From Saprospiraceae bacterium (GTDB lineage: Bacteria > Bacteroidota > Bacteroidia > Chitinophagales > Saprospiraceae), in the NCBI GenBank assembly GCA_024103005.1, contig JAGFJA010000044.1, positions 1 through 50,853 of the forward strand: a stretch of DNA of 50,853 nt, written 5' to 3'. Shown piece by piece: positions 7,277 through 15,247 of the stretch. The position numbers and the translations under genes are program-made. A model generated the notes under the pieces. It was not told the origin of the DNA. It did not search any database and worked only from the letters and a program-made list of their open reading frames with translations. The stretch's first letter is position 1, and every line of letters starts with the position of its first letter.

Positions 7277-7458
7277 ACAAAGGAATATTGATACCCCTCC
7301 ACCGCCTTTCCCATTCAACTCAAATCTCCGGTATCAATATTTTAGCTGCAAGTCCCGAACTTGTTTCGGGATTGGACGAGGCGGTGATGCAATAGTGAGA
7401 ATCAAAACTCCTTCGCGCTTTATTTTGATGCACAAGATAATTAATTTGTATTTTCCGG
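7274..7458. repeat. repB copy 2 (185 bp), right boundary of module 2
   Basis: Second copy of repB, offset 2388 from the first, with the same two inverted repeats. No repA follows, so the array ends here on the right; after CCGG (7455-7458) the similarity stops. Confidence 0.9.
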
Positions 7459-7772
7459 TACTCTTTTGTGCCTGTTAATTTTGCTGCGGATGTTGATATT
7501 GATGTATTGCCTTCGTTGTCTTAATAAAAGGATGACCTCTCCTTATGGCTTGTTTGGTGTGTCGGCGAATAAGGCCTATTTTTTAAGCAGGAAAATGAGA
7601 AATAGTTACAAATGCTCAGATTAAAGAACTTTGTAATAACGAAAATCCGGTTTTTGAAAATTTTCCCGAAAATGTTTTCATACAATTATTGTACCAGTCA
7701 CTCTGCCTTAAGTATCATCTGCCTGCTTTTTTTCTTCGTAAAAACTTCCGAATCATACGCACACATTCCTTC
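7459..7772. other. Intergenic stretch between module 2 and the GNAT gene
   Basis: No supported gene. The first part should be the chromosomal side of the cassette-like array. No inverted repeat with a T-run was found behind the GNAT stop codon at 7773, and no further copy of repA or repB is present. Confidence 0.4.
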
Positions 7773-8912
7773 TTATTCCATGGCACCCGGCAAATCCTTC
7801 CTGTAGATAGCATATTCTTTATACTGCCTGTATCCTTCAAGACGCTCAATCTCTCTCCTCATCTTGATATTGTCCTTCATAATCAAGTGACTGTCCATCT
7901 CCTTGAAACCCAGATCAAGCGCCGAACGAATGAGGCTCACTGCAAGCATGGCATCCAAACCCTTATTCTGCAACTCATTCTTTACCGCACCCAGCAATAA
8001 AACAAGCCGCTTCGACTTCCTGGAAGACTTCCAGATATGATACCATCCAAATGGCAAGAGTCTGCCCCTCGCCCTTCTGATGCCGCCGCTTAAATCCGGC
8101 ATGCCAATTACAAAGGCTACGACATTATCATCTTCATCTGTAATTAACTTTATAAGCCGGGGATTGAGCAGTGGAATAAAGCGCCTGGCAAATTCCTCCG
8201 CTTCCTTTTCCGTCGTCTCCGAAAATCCGTAAATCTTATTATAAGTCGTGTTGATCAACTTAAATACCCGCTGAACAAACGGCTTGACCTGGCTGCTCCG
8301 GGTGAATTCGTGCAACCGTACCTTCAAATTATTCCGGACACGCTCAGCCAATGGTGTGTATCGCCTGATAATCTGCTCCGATAATGGTACATCATACTGG
8401 CATAACCTTACAAAAGCATCGAAATTATGCTGCTCCAGAAAATTTACCATGTAAGCGAAGTTACAATTGGTCACAATCATCGTCTTTTCGTCAAAACCCA
8501 TTGTAACAAAGCCCTGTGGTTCCTTATCCGAAAACCCCAATGGTCCCACCAATTGGTCACATCCATGACCAATCGCCCATTTCTCTACCTCATTGAGCAA
8601 TGCATCGAAGACCTCCTTATCCTCATAACACTCAAAATAACTAAACCGGGCATTATTTACCTGATTCGTTTGATTAAAACCCGCTGGTATGACACCCATG
8701 ATCCTGCCCACGACCGTATCGTTCTTATATGCAAGAAACAGGATGGTTTTATTGTGATGAAAAGCCGGATTTTTATCCGGATTAAAAAATGCCTCTTCGT
8801 CCAGATAGAGCGGAAAGACCCAATTACCGTGATTTTGGTGGATTTTCTCCGGGAGATAAATAAATGTTTTAAAATCATCTTTCGACCTTACCTGTCGGAC
8901 TGTGACTGACAT
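7773..8912 (-). CDS. GNAT-like acyltransferase family protein (YghO-like)
   Basis: 379 residues with the general pattern of the long GNAT proteins annotated as YghO-like: an N-terminal segment with FIYLPEKIHQNHGNWVFPLY, then FLAYKNDTVVGRIMGVI as the first GNAT strand pair, a middle part with VGPLGFSDKEPQGFVTMGF, and a C-terminal GNAT-like half (about 200-375) ending in LEGYRQYKEYAIYRKDL. Substrate unknown; no signal peptide. It follows the PAP2-like gene by 20 bases on the same strand, so the two are probably cotranscribed, which hints at lipid or envelope metabolism. The start at 8912 is an ATG and fits the family. Family assignment is fairly good; function is open. Confidence 0.75.
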   Translation of the reverse strand: MSVTVRQVRSKDDFKTFIYLPEKIHQNHGNWVFPLYLDEEAFFNPDKNPAFHHNKTILFLAYKNDTVVGRIMGVIPAGFNQTNQVNNARFSYFECYEDKEVFDALLNEVEKWAIGHGCDQLVGPLGFSDKEPQGFVTMGFDEKTMIVTNCNFAYMVNFLEQHNFDAFVRLCQYDVPLSEQIIRRYTPLAERVRNNLKVRLHEFTRSSQVKPFVQRVFKLINTTYNKIYGFSETTEKEAEEFARRFIPLLNPRLIKLITDEDDNVVAFVIGMPDLSGGIRRARGRLLPFGWYHIWKSSRKSKRLVLLLGAVKNELQNKGLDAMLAVSLIRSALDLGFKEMDSHLIMKDNIKMRREIERLEGYRQYKEYAIYRKDLPGAME

Positions 8913-8932
8913 ACCGCTTACTGTTTTAACTT

Positions 8933-9844
8933 TTATAAATTATTTTCAGTTGATTTGAGTTCAATACTATCGCTTTTATACCATTTACGGAATAATCCGT
9001 ATGATTTTTGTATTAAAAAATACACTATTGGCGCTGAACAAAAACCGGCAATGACATCAACCGCATAGTGCGCCTTGATATATACAGTCGCCGGAATCAG
9101 GCACAGCAATGCAGGCACAAAGTATATGGCAAACCGCCTGAGATGCCGCCAAACCCACCAAAAAATAATAAGCGAAATTCCTACATGTGAACTTGGGAAT
9201 GCACCGGTAGGCACCTCACCGTTATGTTGTATTATCTTGATAATTCTGCCAAAAATACCCCGGGCCTCCGTAACATGGTTCGGCGGCTCAAAATAAAACT
9301 GTGGACCCACGGCCGGAAAAAGGATAAAAACCAGATAATAAATCAAAAATGAAGAAATCAAAATCAGTCCGAATTCTTCGATTTTTTCCGGGAAATACTT
9401 ATAAACAAGATAGATGACAATCAATGGCACGAGGTAATAAGAAAAATAACCGAAAAACATGAGTTCGCTGAACCAAGCGGCATTCCATTTCTGTGTAAAT
9501 TCAATGGCAGGCTGAAATCCGAATAGTACCTGATCCCAATTCATCAAAATCGGGTCAGCTACCGGATAAAATAACTTGTTCAGTTCGGCCGTCTCTTTAT
9601 ATAGCAATGTCATGGCTGCATACGACAAAAATAAGATACATAATGACCTTGTTTTTGAAGAAAGCACCGGTAAAAAATTGAAACCGAAAATGACGAGAAA
9701 TACCAGCCTGGCAGTCCACAGCTCGTTCGAAAAATACAGTTCGCCACTCTTAAAAAGCAAAATAAGCTCGACGCAGATAAAATAAATGAAAATGCTTAAC
9801 CAATAAGCAGGTACCTTCTCAAGTGCACTTTTTAAATGTTGCAT
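8933..9844 (-). CDS. PAP2 superfamily membrane phosphatase/phosphotransferase, AUR1-like
   Basis: Integral membrane protein with about six hydrophobic helices. It has the PAP2 core motifs GAFPSSHVGIS and, after about 35 residues, KAHYAVDVIAG, giving the catalytic His pair and Asp. The first PAP2 motif (KxxxxxxRP) is not recognisable, as in the AUR1/inositol-phosphotransferase branch, so a transfer of a phospho-head group to a lipid is as likely as simple dephosphorylation. I chose the ATG at 9844. The longer frame starting with TTG at 9865 would run into a -7 promoter element TAAATTTG (minus strand, 9863-9870), which would place the transcript start near 9856. The GNAT-like gene follows after 20 bases. 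Confidence 0.8.
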   Translation of the reverse strand: MQHLKSALEKVPAYWLSIFIYFICVELILLFKSGELYFSNELWTARLVFLVIFGFNFLPVLSSKTRSLCILFLSYAAMTLLYKETAELNKLFYPVADPILMNWDQVLFGFQPAIEFTQKWNAAWFSELMFFGYFSYYLVPLIVIYLVYKYFPEKIEEFGLILISSFLIYYLVFILFPAVGPQFYFEPPNHVTEARGIFGRIIKIIQHNGEVPTGAFPSSHVGISLIIFWWVWRHLRRFAIYFVPALLCLIPATVYIKAHYAVDVIAGFCSAPIVYFLIQKSYGLFRKWYKSDSIELKSTENNL

Positions 9845-9862
9845 AAGATGCTTGTAATGCGA

Positions 9863-9870
9863 CAAATTTA
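9863..9870 (-). promoter_or_regulatory. -7 element of the PAP2-GNAT operon
   Basis: TAAATTTG on the minus strand fits the Bacteroidota -7 consensus TAnnTTTG and lies about 19 bases before the ATG at 9844. No clear TTTG -33 box was found at the expected distance. Confidence 0.45.
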
Positions 9871-9969
9871 ACAGAAAATTTAACAGAAAATAATCTTCCG
9901 TTTTTTTCGACTGATTTTGCTTGAAAGGAAAATAAAATTTAATTTATTAAGGTGAATTTGAAAATAAAT

Positions 9970-10626
9970 TTAAACTACAAAAATATTTTCTGCAAATTTC
10001 TGGCTTACTGTCGAATTCTTGTGATTTACTCTGATTTCAACACTTCCATCGAATTCCTGACGATTGACCACTTCAATGACACTGCTCAGTCCAAGACCTA
10101 ACTTGACGACATACTGAAGGAAAATGGCACTGCTATCTTTGACGGCTACGAGTTTGCATTTATTGCCTACCGGAACTTCTGCCAAGGTTTTTCGCTTCAT
10201 CAGCTTCAGTTCACCCCGGGCATTGGGTATGGGATCACCGTGCGGATCCAGTTCAGGATAACCCAGAAATTTTTCAAGCTGCTCCACCAGCTTTTTTGAC
10301 TTGATGTGTTCAAGTTGTTCGGCGACTTCATGTACTTCATCCCAGCTAAACTCCAATTTGTCATATAGAAATGTCTCCCACAGTCTGTGCTTTCGGATAA
10401 CTTCGACGGCGTATTCGCGTCCTTTAGGCGTAAGGGTAATCTTTCTGTATTTTTCGTATGAAACGAGGTCTTTTTCCTTCAGTTTTTTGAGCATATCATT
10501 GGCAGTTGCCGGCTTTACTTCGAGATAAGAAGCCAGTTCATTGGTGCCCGCCTCTGTTTTACCTGCCGTCTCGTTGGTCAGGTAAAACAAAGCTTTCAGA
10601 TAATTTTCTTCCGCTTGTGATACCAT
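9970..10626 (-). CDS. DtxR/MntR-type metal-dependent repressor with FeoA-like domain
   Basis: Metal-dependent transcriptional repressor of 218 residues. The order is a winged-helix DNA-binding domain (1-65, with YLEVKPATANDMLKKLKEKDLV), a metal-binding dimerisation domain (about 70-140, containing HRLWETFLYDKL, EVHEVAEQLEH and the typical DPHGDPIP), and an SH3/FeoA-like C-terminal domain (about 145-215). Proteins of this family repress iron or manganese uptake genes when the metal is bound. The start MVSQAEENYLKALF matches the family start well. A TACCTTTG element ends only 4 bases before the ATG, so the mRNA may be nearly leaderless. Neighbours give no clue to its targets. Confidence 0.92.
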   Translation of the reverse strand: MVSQAEENYLKALFYLTNETAGKTEAGTNELASYLEVKPATANDMLKKLKEKDLVSYEKYRKITLTPKGREYAVEVIRKHRLWETFLYDKLEFSWDEVHEVAEQLEHIKSKKLVEQLEKFLGYPELDPHGDPIPNARGELKLMKRKTLAEVPVGNKCKLVAVKDSSAIFLQYVVKLGLGLSSVIEVVNRQEFDGSVEIRVNHKNSTVSQKFAENIFVV

Positions 10627-10630
10627 CCTT

Positions 10631-10638
10631 CAAAGGTA
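10631..10638 (-). promoter_or_regulatory. -7 element of the DtxR-type gene
   Basis: TACCTTTG on the minus strand, with TTTA (10659-10662) 20 bases further upstream in place of TTTG. It is so close to the ATG at 10626 that the transcript would start at or next to the start codon. Confidence 0.5.
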
Positions 10639-11070
10639 AGGGATTTTGGCACAGTATTTAAAGGCGAATTTTAGGAAACAAAATTTTTTCACACAAATCA
10701 TTCTTTCCTTTATAAATTCCGGACCGCCTACCCGAAATAAAATTTATGACATCTATGCCAAAACTGACGGAATAAACACAGAATGTTATATAACCGATTA
10801 ATATTTTACCCAATTCATAAATCACCGTACAAAACTCCCCTATTGAATGTTTTACAGTGTTTTGCCAATTATTTATTTTCATAATATAAATAAAGGTTGT
10901 CAAGTTGACATTCCAAATAAATGTTTAATGTTTCTTTTTTTTTCAAAATAATAGAAATATTTAACCAACTATTGTTTACTTTTAGCAGGAAAAGAAATTC
11001 AATATCATCTTCCTGACAGGTCTTCTGACTACGTAAAATAATTATTCGTGTACTCAAAAATTGTATATCT
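10639..11070. other. Divergent intergenic region between the DtxR-type gene and the EF-G-like gene
   Basis: AT-rich, no supported gene on either strand. It should carry the promoters of both neighbours. TACTTTTA (10977-10984) may be a -7 box for the rightward gene, but a -33 partner is missing. The 5' leader of the EF-G-like mRNA would then be about 80 bases. No riboswitch-like structure was recognised. Confidence 0.4.
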
Positions 11071-13200
11071 ATGGTAAATACTCCTAAAAACATCAGAAAT
11101 ATCGTCTTGCTTGGACACTCGGGTAGTGGTAAAACGACATTGGTTGAAAATATGCTGTTTGAGGCAAATGCTATCAACAGAATAGGTTCAGTCGATGACA
11201 ATACCACTGTCTCGGACTATATCGATATCGAAAAAGAAAGACATAGCTCAGTGTTTTCTTCTCTAATGAATGTAACATGGAAAGATAGTAAGATCAACAT
11301 CATCGACACTCCCGGTTCGGATGATTTGGTGGGAGAGAGTATTTCCTCTATGAAAGTAGCCGACACTGCCGTCATCCTTATCAATGCTAAATACGGTGTG
11401 GAAGTGGGTACCGAACTGATCTGGGAATATGTGGATGCATTCCACCTACCCACCGTTTTTGCCATCAACCACCTGGACAATCCACAGGCGGACTACGATA
11501 TGTCAGTCGCTCAAGCGAAGGAAAGATTCGGCAATAAGGTTATCGAAGTACAATATCCTATCGACGCGGGTGCGCAATTTTCTACCATCGTGGATGCCCT
11601 GCGCATGGTCGTATATAAATTCCCGGCAAAGGGAGGCAAGCCGATAAAAGAAGAAATCCCTGCCTCTGAAATGGCACGGGCTAAGGCCTTGCACAATGCT
11701 CTGGTAGAAATAGCTGCCGAAAATGAAGAAGGCCTGATGGAACGTTACTTTGAAGAAGGAACGTTGAGTGAAGAAGACCTCGCCAAAGGTCTGACCATTG
11801 CCCTCGCCAACCAGCAATTTTTCCCGATTTTCTGCATCTGCAGCGCACGCAATATGGGAAGTGGTCGCTTGATGGGCTTCCTCAACGACATCGGACCTTC
11901 TCCGGCTGACCGGCCTGCCGCCAAACTTAAAAACGGTGACAGACTGCCTTGCGACCCATCAAAAGAAACCACCGTTTTCATTTACAAGACCATCTCAGAA
12001 CCCAATGTGGGTAACGTCAGCTACTTTAAAGTATATAGCGGAAAATTAAAAGTAGGTGACGAATTGACCAATGTGGCCAATGATACCGTGGAAAGATTTA
12101 ATCATATCTATACGACAAACGGTAAAACCCGCACCGAGGTCAACGAGCTGATAGCCGGTGACATCGGCGTCACCGTCAAACTCAAGAATTCACATACAAA
12201 CAACACCCTCAATACCAAAGGAGTTACCAGAGAAATCGAACCCATCATGTTCCCTTCACCACGATTCAGAACAGCCCTGGTTCCACCTGACAAGAATGCT
12301 CTTGAAAAAGTCGCACGCGCCCTTTCCATCATCCACGAAGAAGATCCAACCCTCGTCGTCGAGCAATCCGTCGAACTCAAACAAACCATTCTTCACGGTC
12401 AGGGACAGCTCCACCTCGACATCGTTAAATCAAGGATAGAATCTACCTTTGGTCAGAAAATTGAATTTACCAAACCAAAAATTCCCTACCGGGAGACCAT
12501 ACGCTCAGGTGTCGATGAGATTTACCGTCACAAAAAGCAGAGCGGAGGTGCCGGCCAATTCGCTGAAATCCACATGCGCATCGAACCGTACTATGAAGGG
12601 ATGCCTGCACCGGCCGGACTTTCTGTCAGACAGACAGAAGAAGAAACACTTCCCTGGGGTGGTAAACTCGTGTACCTGTGGTGTATCGTCGGTGGTACCA
12701 TTGACGCCAGATTTTCCAATGCAATTAAGAAAGGTATCCTGATGAAGATGGAAGAGGGTCCCCTCACCGGATCACGATGCCGGGATATCAGAGTGTCCAT
12801 CTATGACGGTAAGATGCACCCGGTTGACAGCAATGATATGGCTTTCCAGATAGCATCTACCATGGCGTTCAAAACGGCTTTCAAAAAAGCTAATCCAAAG
12901 GTGCTGGAACCTATCTTCGACCTCGAAGTCCTCGCCCCCGAAGATATGGTGGGTGAAGTTATGGGTGACCTACAGACCAGAAGAGCCATCATTACAGGAA
13001 TGGACAGCGATGGACATTACCAGAAAATCAGTGCCAAGATACCACTGTCTGAATTGTATGGATATTCATCTACCCTGCGATCGCTTACTCAGGGGCGAGC
13101 CAAATTTAAAAATGAATTTGCCGAATATACCGAAACACCGCCAGACGTCCAGAAAGCACTGATAGACGCACACGTTGATCACGATGACAATGAGAGCTGA
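11071..13200 (+). CDS. Elongation factor G-like translational GTPase
   Basis: EF-G-like ribosomal GTPase of 709 residues with all five domains. The G domain (about 1-285) has the P-loop GHSGSGKT (15-22) and DTPG (79-82). Domain II starts around 305, III around 400. Domain IV contains HKKQSGGAGQFAEI, and V contains APEDMVGEVMGDLQTRR. Several GTPase positions are unusual: the NKxD base-recognition motif reads NHLD (133-136), and the switch I ERGITI block reads ERHSSV (56-61). This fits the EF-G2-like paralogues common in bacteria rather than the main fusA product, so its job may be ribosome recycling or a stress role. It stands alone between an AT-rich promoter region and a strong terminator. 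Confidence 0.88.
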   Translation: MVNTPKNIRNIVLLGHSGSGKTTLVENMLFEANAINRIGSVDDNTTVSDYIDIEKERHSSVFSSLMNVTWKDSKINIIDTPGSDDLVGESISSMKVADTAVILINAKYGVEVGTELIWEYVDAFHLPTVFAINHLDNPQADYDMSVAQAKERFGNKVIEVQYPIDAGAQFSTIVDALRMVVYKFPAKGGKPIKEEIPASEMARAKALHNALVEIAAENEEGLMERYFEEGTLSEEDLAKGLTIALANQQFFPIFCICSARNMGSGRLMGFLNDIGPSPADRPAAKLKNGDRLPCDPSKETTVFIYKTISEPNVGNVSYFKVYSGKLKVGDELTNVANDTVERFNHIYTTNGKTRTEVNELIAGDIGVTVKLKNSHTNNTLNTKGVTREIEPIMFPSPRFRTALVPPDKNALEKVARALSIIHEEDPTLVVEQSVELKQTILHGQGQLHLDIVKSRIESTFGQKIEFTKPKIPYRETIRSGVDEIYRHKKQSGGAGQFAEIHMRIEPYYEGMPAPAGLSVRQTEEETLPWGGKLVYLWCIVGGTIDARFSNAIKKGILMKMEEGPLTGSRCRDIRVSIYDGKMHPVDSNDMAFQIASTMAFKTAFKKANPKVLEPIFDLEVLAPEDMVGEVMGDLQTRRAIITGMDSDGHYQKISAKIPLSELYGYSSTLRSLTQGRAKFKNEFAEYTETPPDVQKALIDAHVDHDDNES

Positions 13201-13229
13201 TGTGTTGCCATAAATTGATATGAAAGAGG

Positions 13230-13258
13230 GGCGATTCTCAAGGAATCGCCTTTTTTTT
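13230..13258 (+). terminator. Rho-independent terminator of the EF-G-like gene
   Basis: Perfect 8-bp stem GGCGATTC/GAATCGCC with loop TCAAG, followed by eight T. It begins 29 bases after the stop codon. Confidence 0.95.
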
Positions 13259-13361
13259 GAAGATTTAACCGGAAAATTTGCAACATGATAAATGCAAACA
13301 ATGCCGCCGGCTATTTTGTCTGAAGGCAGCTGAGCGTAATGTATATTATTCAAAATAATTT

Positions 13362-13369
13362 TATATTTG
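13362..13369 (+). promoter_or_regulatory. -7 element of the PUR-family gene
   Basis: TATATTTG matches TAnnTTTG and lies 33 bases before the GTG start codon at 13403. The -33 position reads TAAT, not TTTG, so only half of the promoter is convincing. Confidence 0.4.
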
Positions 13370-13402
13370 CTACTATTAAACAACAGACTAAATAATTAAC
13401 AC

Positions 13403-13759
13403 GTGGATCATCGATCATTTAAAAGACAAGACTCTGTCTATTCAAGTAAGATTAAGGCAGGTAAACGAAGAACTTACTTTATAGATGTCAAACAGACTAA
13501 GGGTAACGACTATTACATAACCCTCACTGAAAGCACTAAAAAGTTTAATTCCGAATCACCCGAACGCCACAAAATATTTCTGTACAAAGAAGATATAAAC
13601 CGATTCCTGAGTGCCTTGCAAGAGACCATAGACCATGTGAAAAATAATCTTATGCCTGATTATGACTTCGATGAATTTGCAAAGCGTCAGGAAGAGCTTG
13701 AACGGGAATACAACGCTCGTCACGAACACGATGATGACAGAGACAATATTGACTGGTAA
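13403..13759 (+). CDS. PUR family DNA/RNA-binding protein (DUF3276)
   Basis: Small (118 residues) single-PUR-domain protein of the DUF3276 family found throughout Bacteroidota. One domain is visible: a beta-sheet part (SKIKAGKRRTYFIDVKQTKGNDYYITLTE) followed by a helix (KEDINRFLSALQETIDHVKN) and an acidic tail (HDDDRDNIDW). PUR domains bind single-stranded DNA or RNA; in Borrelia a related protein regulates gene expression. The exact role here is unknown. The start is GTG at 13403, supported by a -7 element 33 bases upstream. It is a single-gene unit between a terminator and a gap of 222 bases. Confidence 0.9.
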   Translation: MDHRSFKRQDSVYSSKIKAGKRRTYFIDVKQTKGNDYYITLTESTKKFNSESPERHKIFLYKEDINRFLSALQETIDHVKNNLMPDYDFDEFAKRQEELEREYNARHEHDDDRDNIDW

Positions 13760-13981
13760 GCTATTCCGATAATTGCCTTTAGCTGCCGGTGCAATCCCTG
13801 ATGTGAAAATTACAGATGACCGCACGATCGGACAGACATGATTGATTTTGGCTATAATTTTTTATTCTACAAATTCACAGTGAAAGGCAAATAATTGTCC
13901 CTGTGATTGATTTGAAATGATAGACCTGACGGCAAATTATTTGAAGGTTCGATTTATTCATTTATCCATTGATCTTGATTC

Positions 13982-15247
13982 ATGAGAAGTATTGTCTTTC
14001 TATTCCTCACCCTCTTCACCATCCAGGCCTTAGCCCAAAAACAGGTGGATACCACACAGAAAATAATTCCTGGTCGGTTTAATTCCGAAGAGGCAAAAAA
14101 ACAACCATACGTCATCCTCATTTCTGCTGATGGCTTCAGGTATGACTATGCTGAAAAGTATCATGCTAATTATCTCCTCAGCCTGGCACACAACGGTATC
14201 TGGGCAAAGGATGGAATGTACCCGTCCTACCCCTCCATTACCTTTCCCAATCATTACAGCATCGCCACCGGCCTGTATCCTGCGCATCATGGCATCGTAG
14301 ATAATGTCTTTTATGATCCTGCCCGGAAAGAAAAATACATCATCGGCACTCCTTCGATTCTCGATGGAAGCTGGTACGGTGGTGAACCCCTCTGGTCACT
14401 CGCCGAGAAACAGGGAATGCTGGCAGCAAGCCTTTTTTGGGTAGGTTCGGAAAGCGATGCGGGAGGCATGAGACCTACTTACTATTACGCTTACCATGAA
14501 AAATTTTCAGGGGCAGACAAGGCACAGATCATAAAAAATTGGCTATCCCTGCCTGAAGACCGAAGACCTCACTTCATTACGCTCTATTTTCCGGAGGTGG
14601 ACCATAAGGGGCATAGCTTTGGCCCGGATGCCAGACAGACCGAATACGCTGTTCAATATATCGATTCCTCTATTCAGAAACTTACAGAAGCCCTTACCCC
14701 GCTCAACTTACCCATCAACTATATTTTCCTTTCTGATCACGGCATGATTGCCGTCGAGCAAAAAGACTATATTCCCATGCCTCCTATAGACAAAGACAAG
14801 TTTGTGGTAGTCAACAGTGGTACATTTGCACGAATCACCGCCCTTGACCCCAAAGACATTGATCCGTTGTATAAGGCATTGTGTAACGGGAACCACGATA
14901 ATTATAAAATTTACCTTGCAAAGGATTTCCCCCGAAAGCTTCATTACAGTAGCAGGGAGGATCACACCAGAAGGATAGGTGACATCATTCTTGTTCCGAA
15001 TGGTTCCAAAATTTTGGTAGATGTCGGCAGAAAGACATCTATCGGAAAACACGGATTCGATCCGCATGAAATACCTGAAATGAAGGCGACTTATATCGCA
15101 TGGGGCCCGGCTTTCAAGACATCAAAAGAGATCAGGCCTTTTTCCAATGTCAACGTATATCCATTGATTGCACACATCCTGAACCTGAATATTACGCAAC
15201 CGATTGACGGGAAATTCAGGAAGTTGAAAAAAACACTGAAGAGGTAG
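13982..15247 (+). CDS. ENPP-type alkaline phosphatase superfamily phosphodiesterase
   Basis: Exported nucleotide pyrophosphatase/phosphodiesterase-like enzyme of 421 residues. A signal peptide (MRSIVFLFLTLFTIQALAQ) leads to the periplasm. The metal site and nucleophile are visible: ISADGFRYDY (first Asp), PSITFPNHYSIATG with the nucleophilic Thr, LYFPEVDHKGHSFGP (Asp and His), LSDHGM (Asp and His) and GKHGFDP (His). These follow the ENPP order. Such enzymes split phosphodiester or pyrophosphate bonds of nucleotides or phospholipid head groups; the substrate cannot be told. The stop codon touches that of purB, which converges from the other strand with no terminator between. Confidence 0.92.
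   Translation: MRSIVFLFLTLFTIQALAQKQVDTTQKIIPGRFNSEEAKKQPYVILISADGFRYDYAEKYHANYLLSLAHNGIWAKDGMYPSYPSITFPNHYSIATGLYPAHHGIVDNVFYDPARKEKYIIGTPSILDGSWYGGEPLWSLAEKQGMLAASLFWVGSESDAGGMRPTYYYAYHEKFSGADKAQIIKNWLSLPEDRRPHFITLYFPEVDHKGHSFGPDARQTEYAVQYIDSSIQKLTEALTPLNLPINYIFLSDHGMIAVEQKDYIPMPPIDKDKFVVVNSGTFARITALDPKDIDPLYKALCNGNHDNYKIYLAKDFPRKLHYSSREDHTRRIGDIILVPNGSKILVDVGRKTSIGKHGFDPHEIPEMKATYIAWGPAFKTSKEIRPFSNVNVYPLIAHILNLNITQPIDGKFRKLKKTLKR

Noticed and set aside
7243-7314. N-terminal extension of the 651-residue protein
   Set aside because: The 24 extra codons are module-end and repB sequence; the ATG at 7242 starts the family-like part.
10658-11207. Two minus-strand frames between the DtxR-type and EF-G-like genes
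   Set aside because: Low-complexity AT-rich translation, no start context, and the second overlaps the EF-G-like gene.
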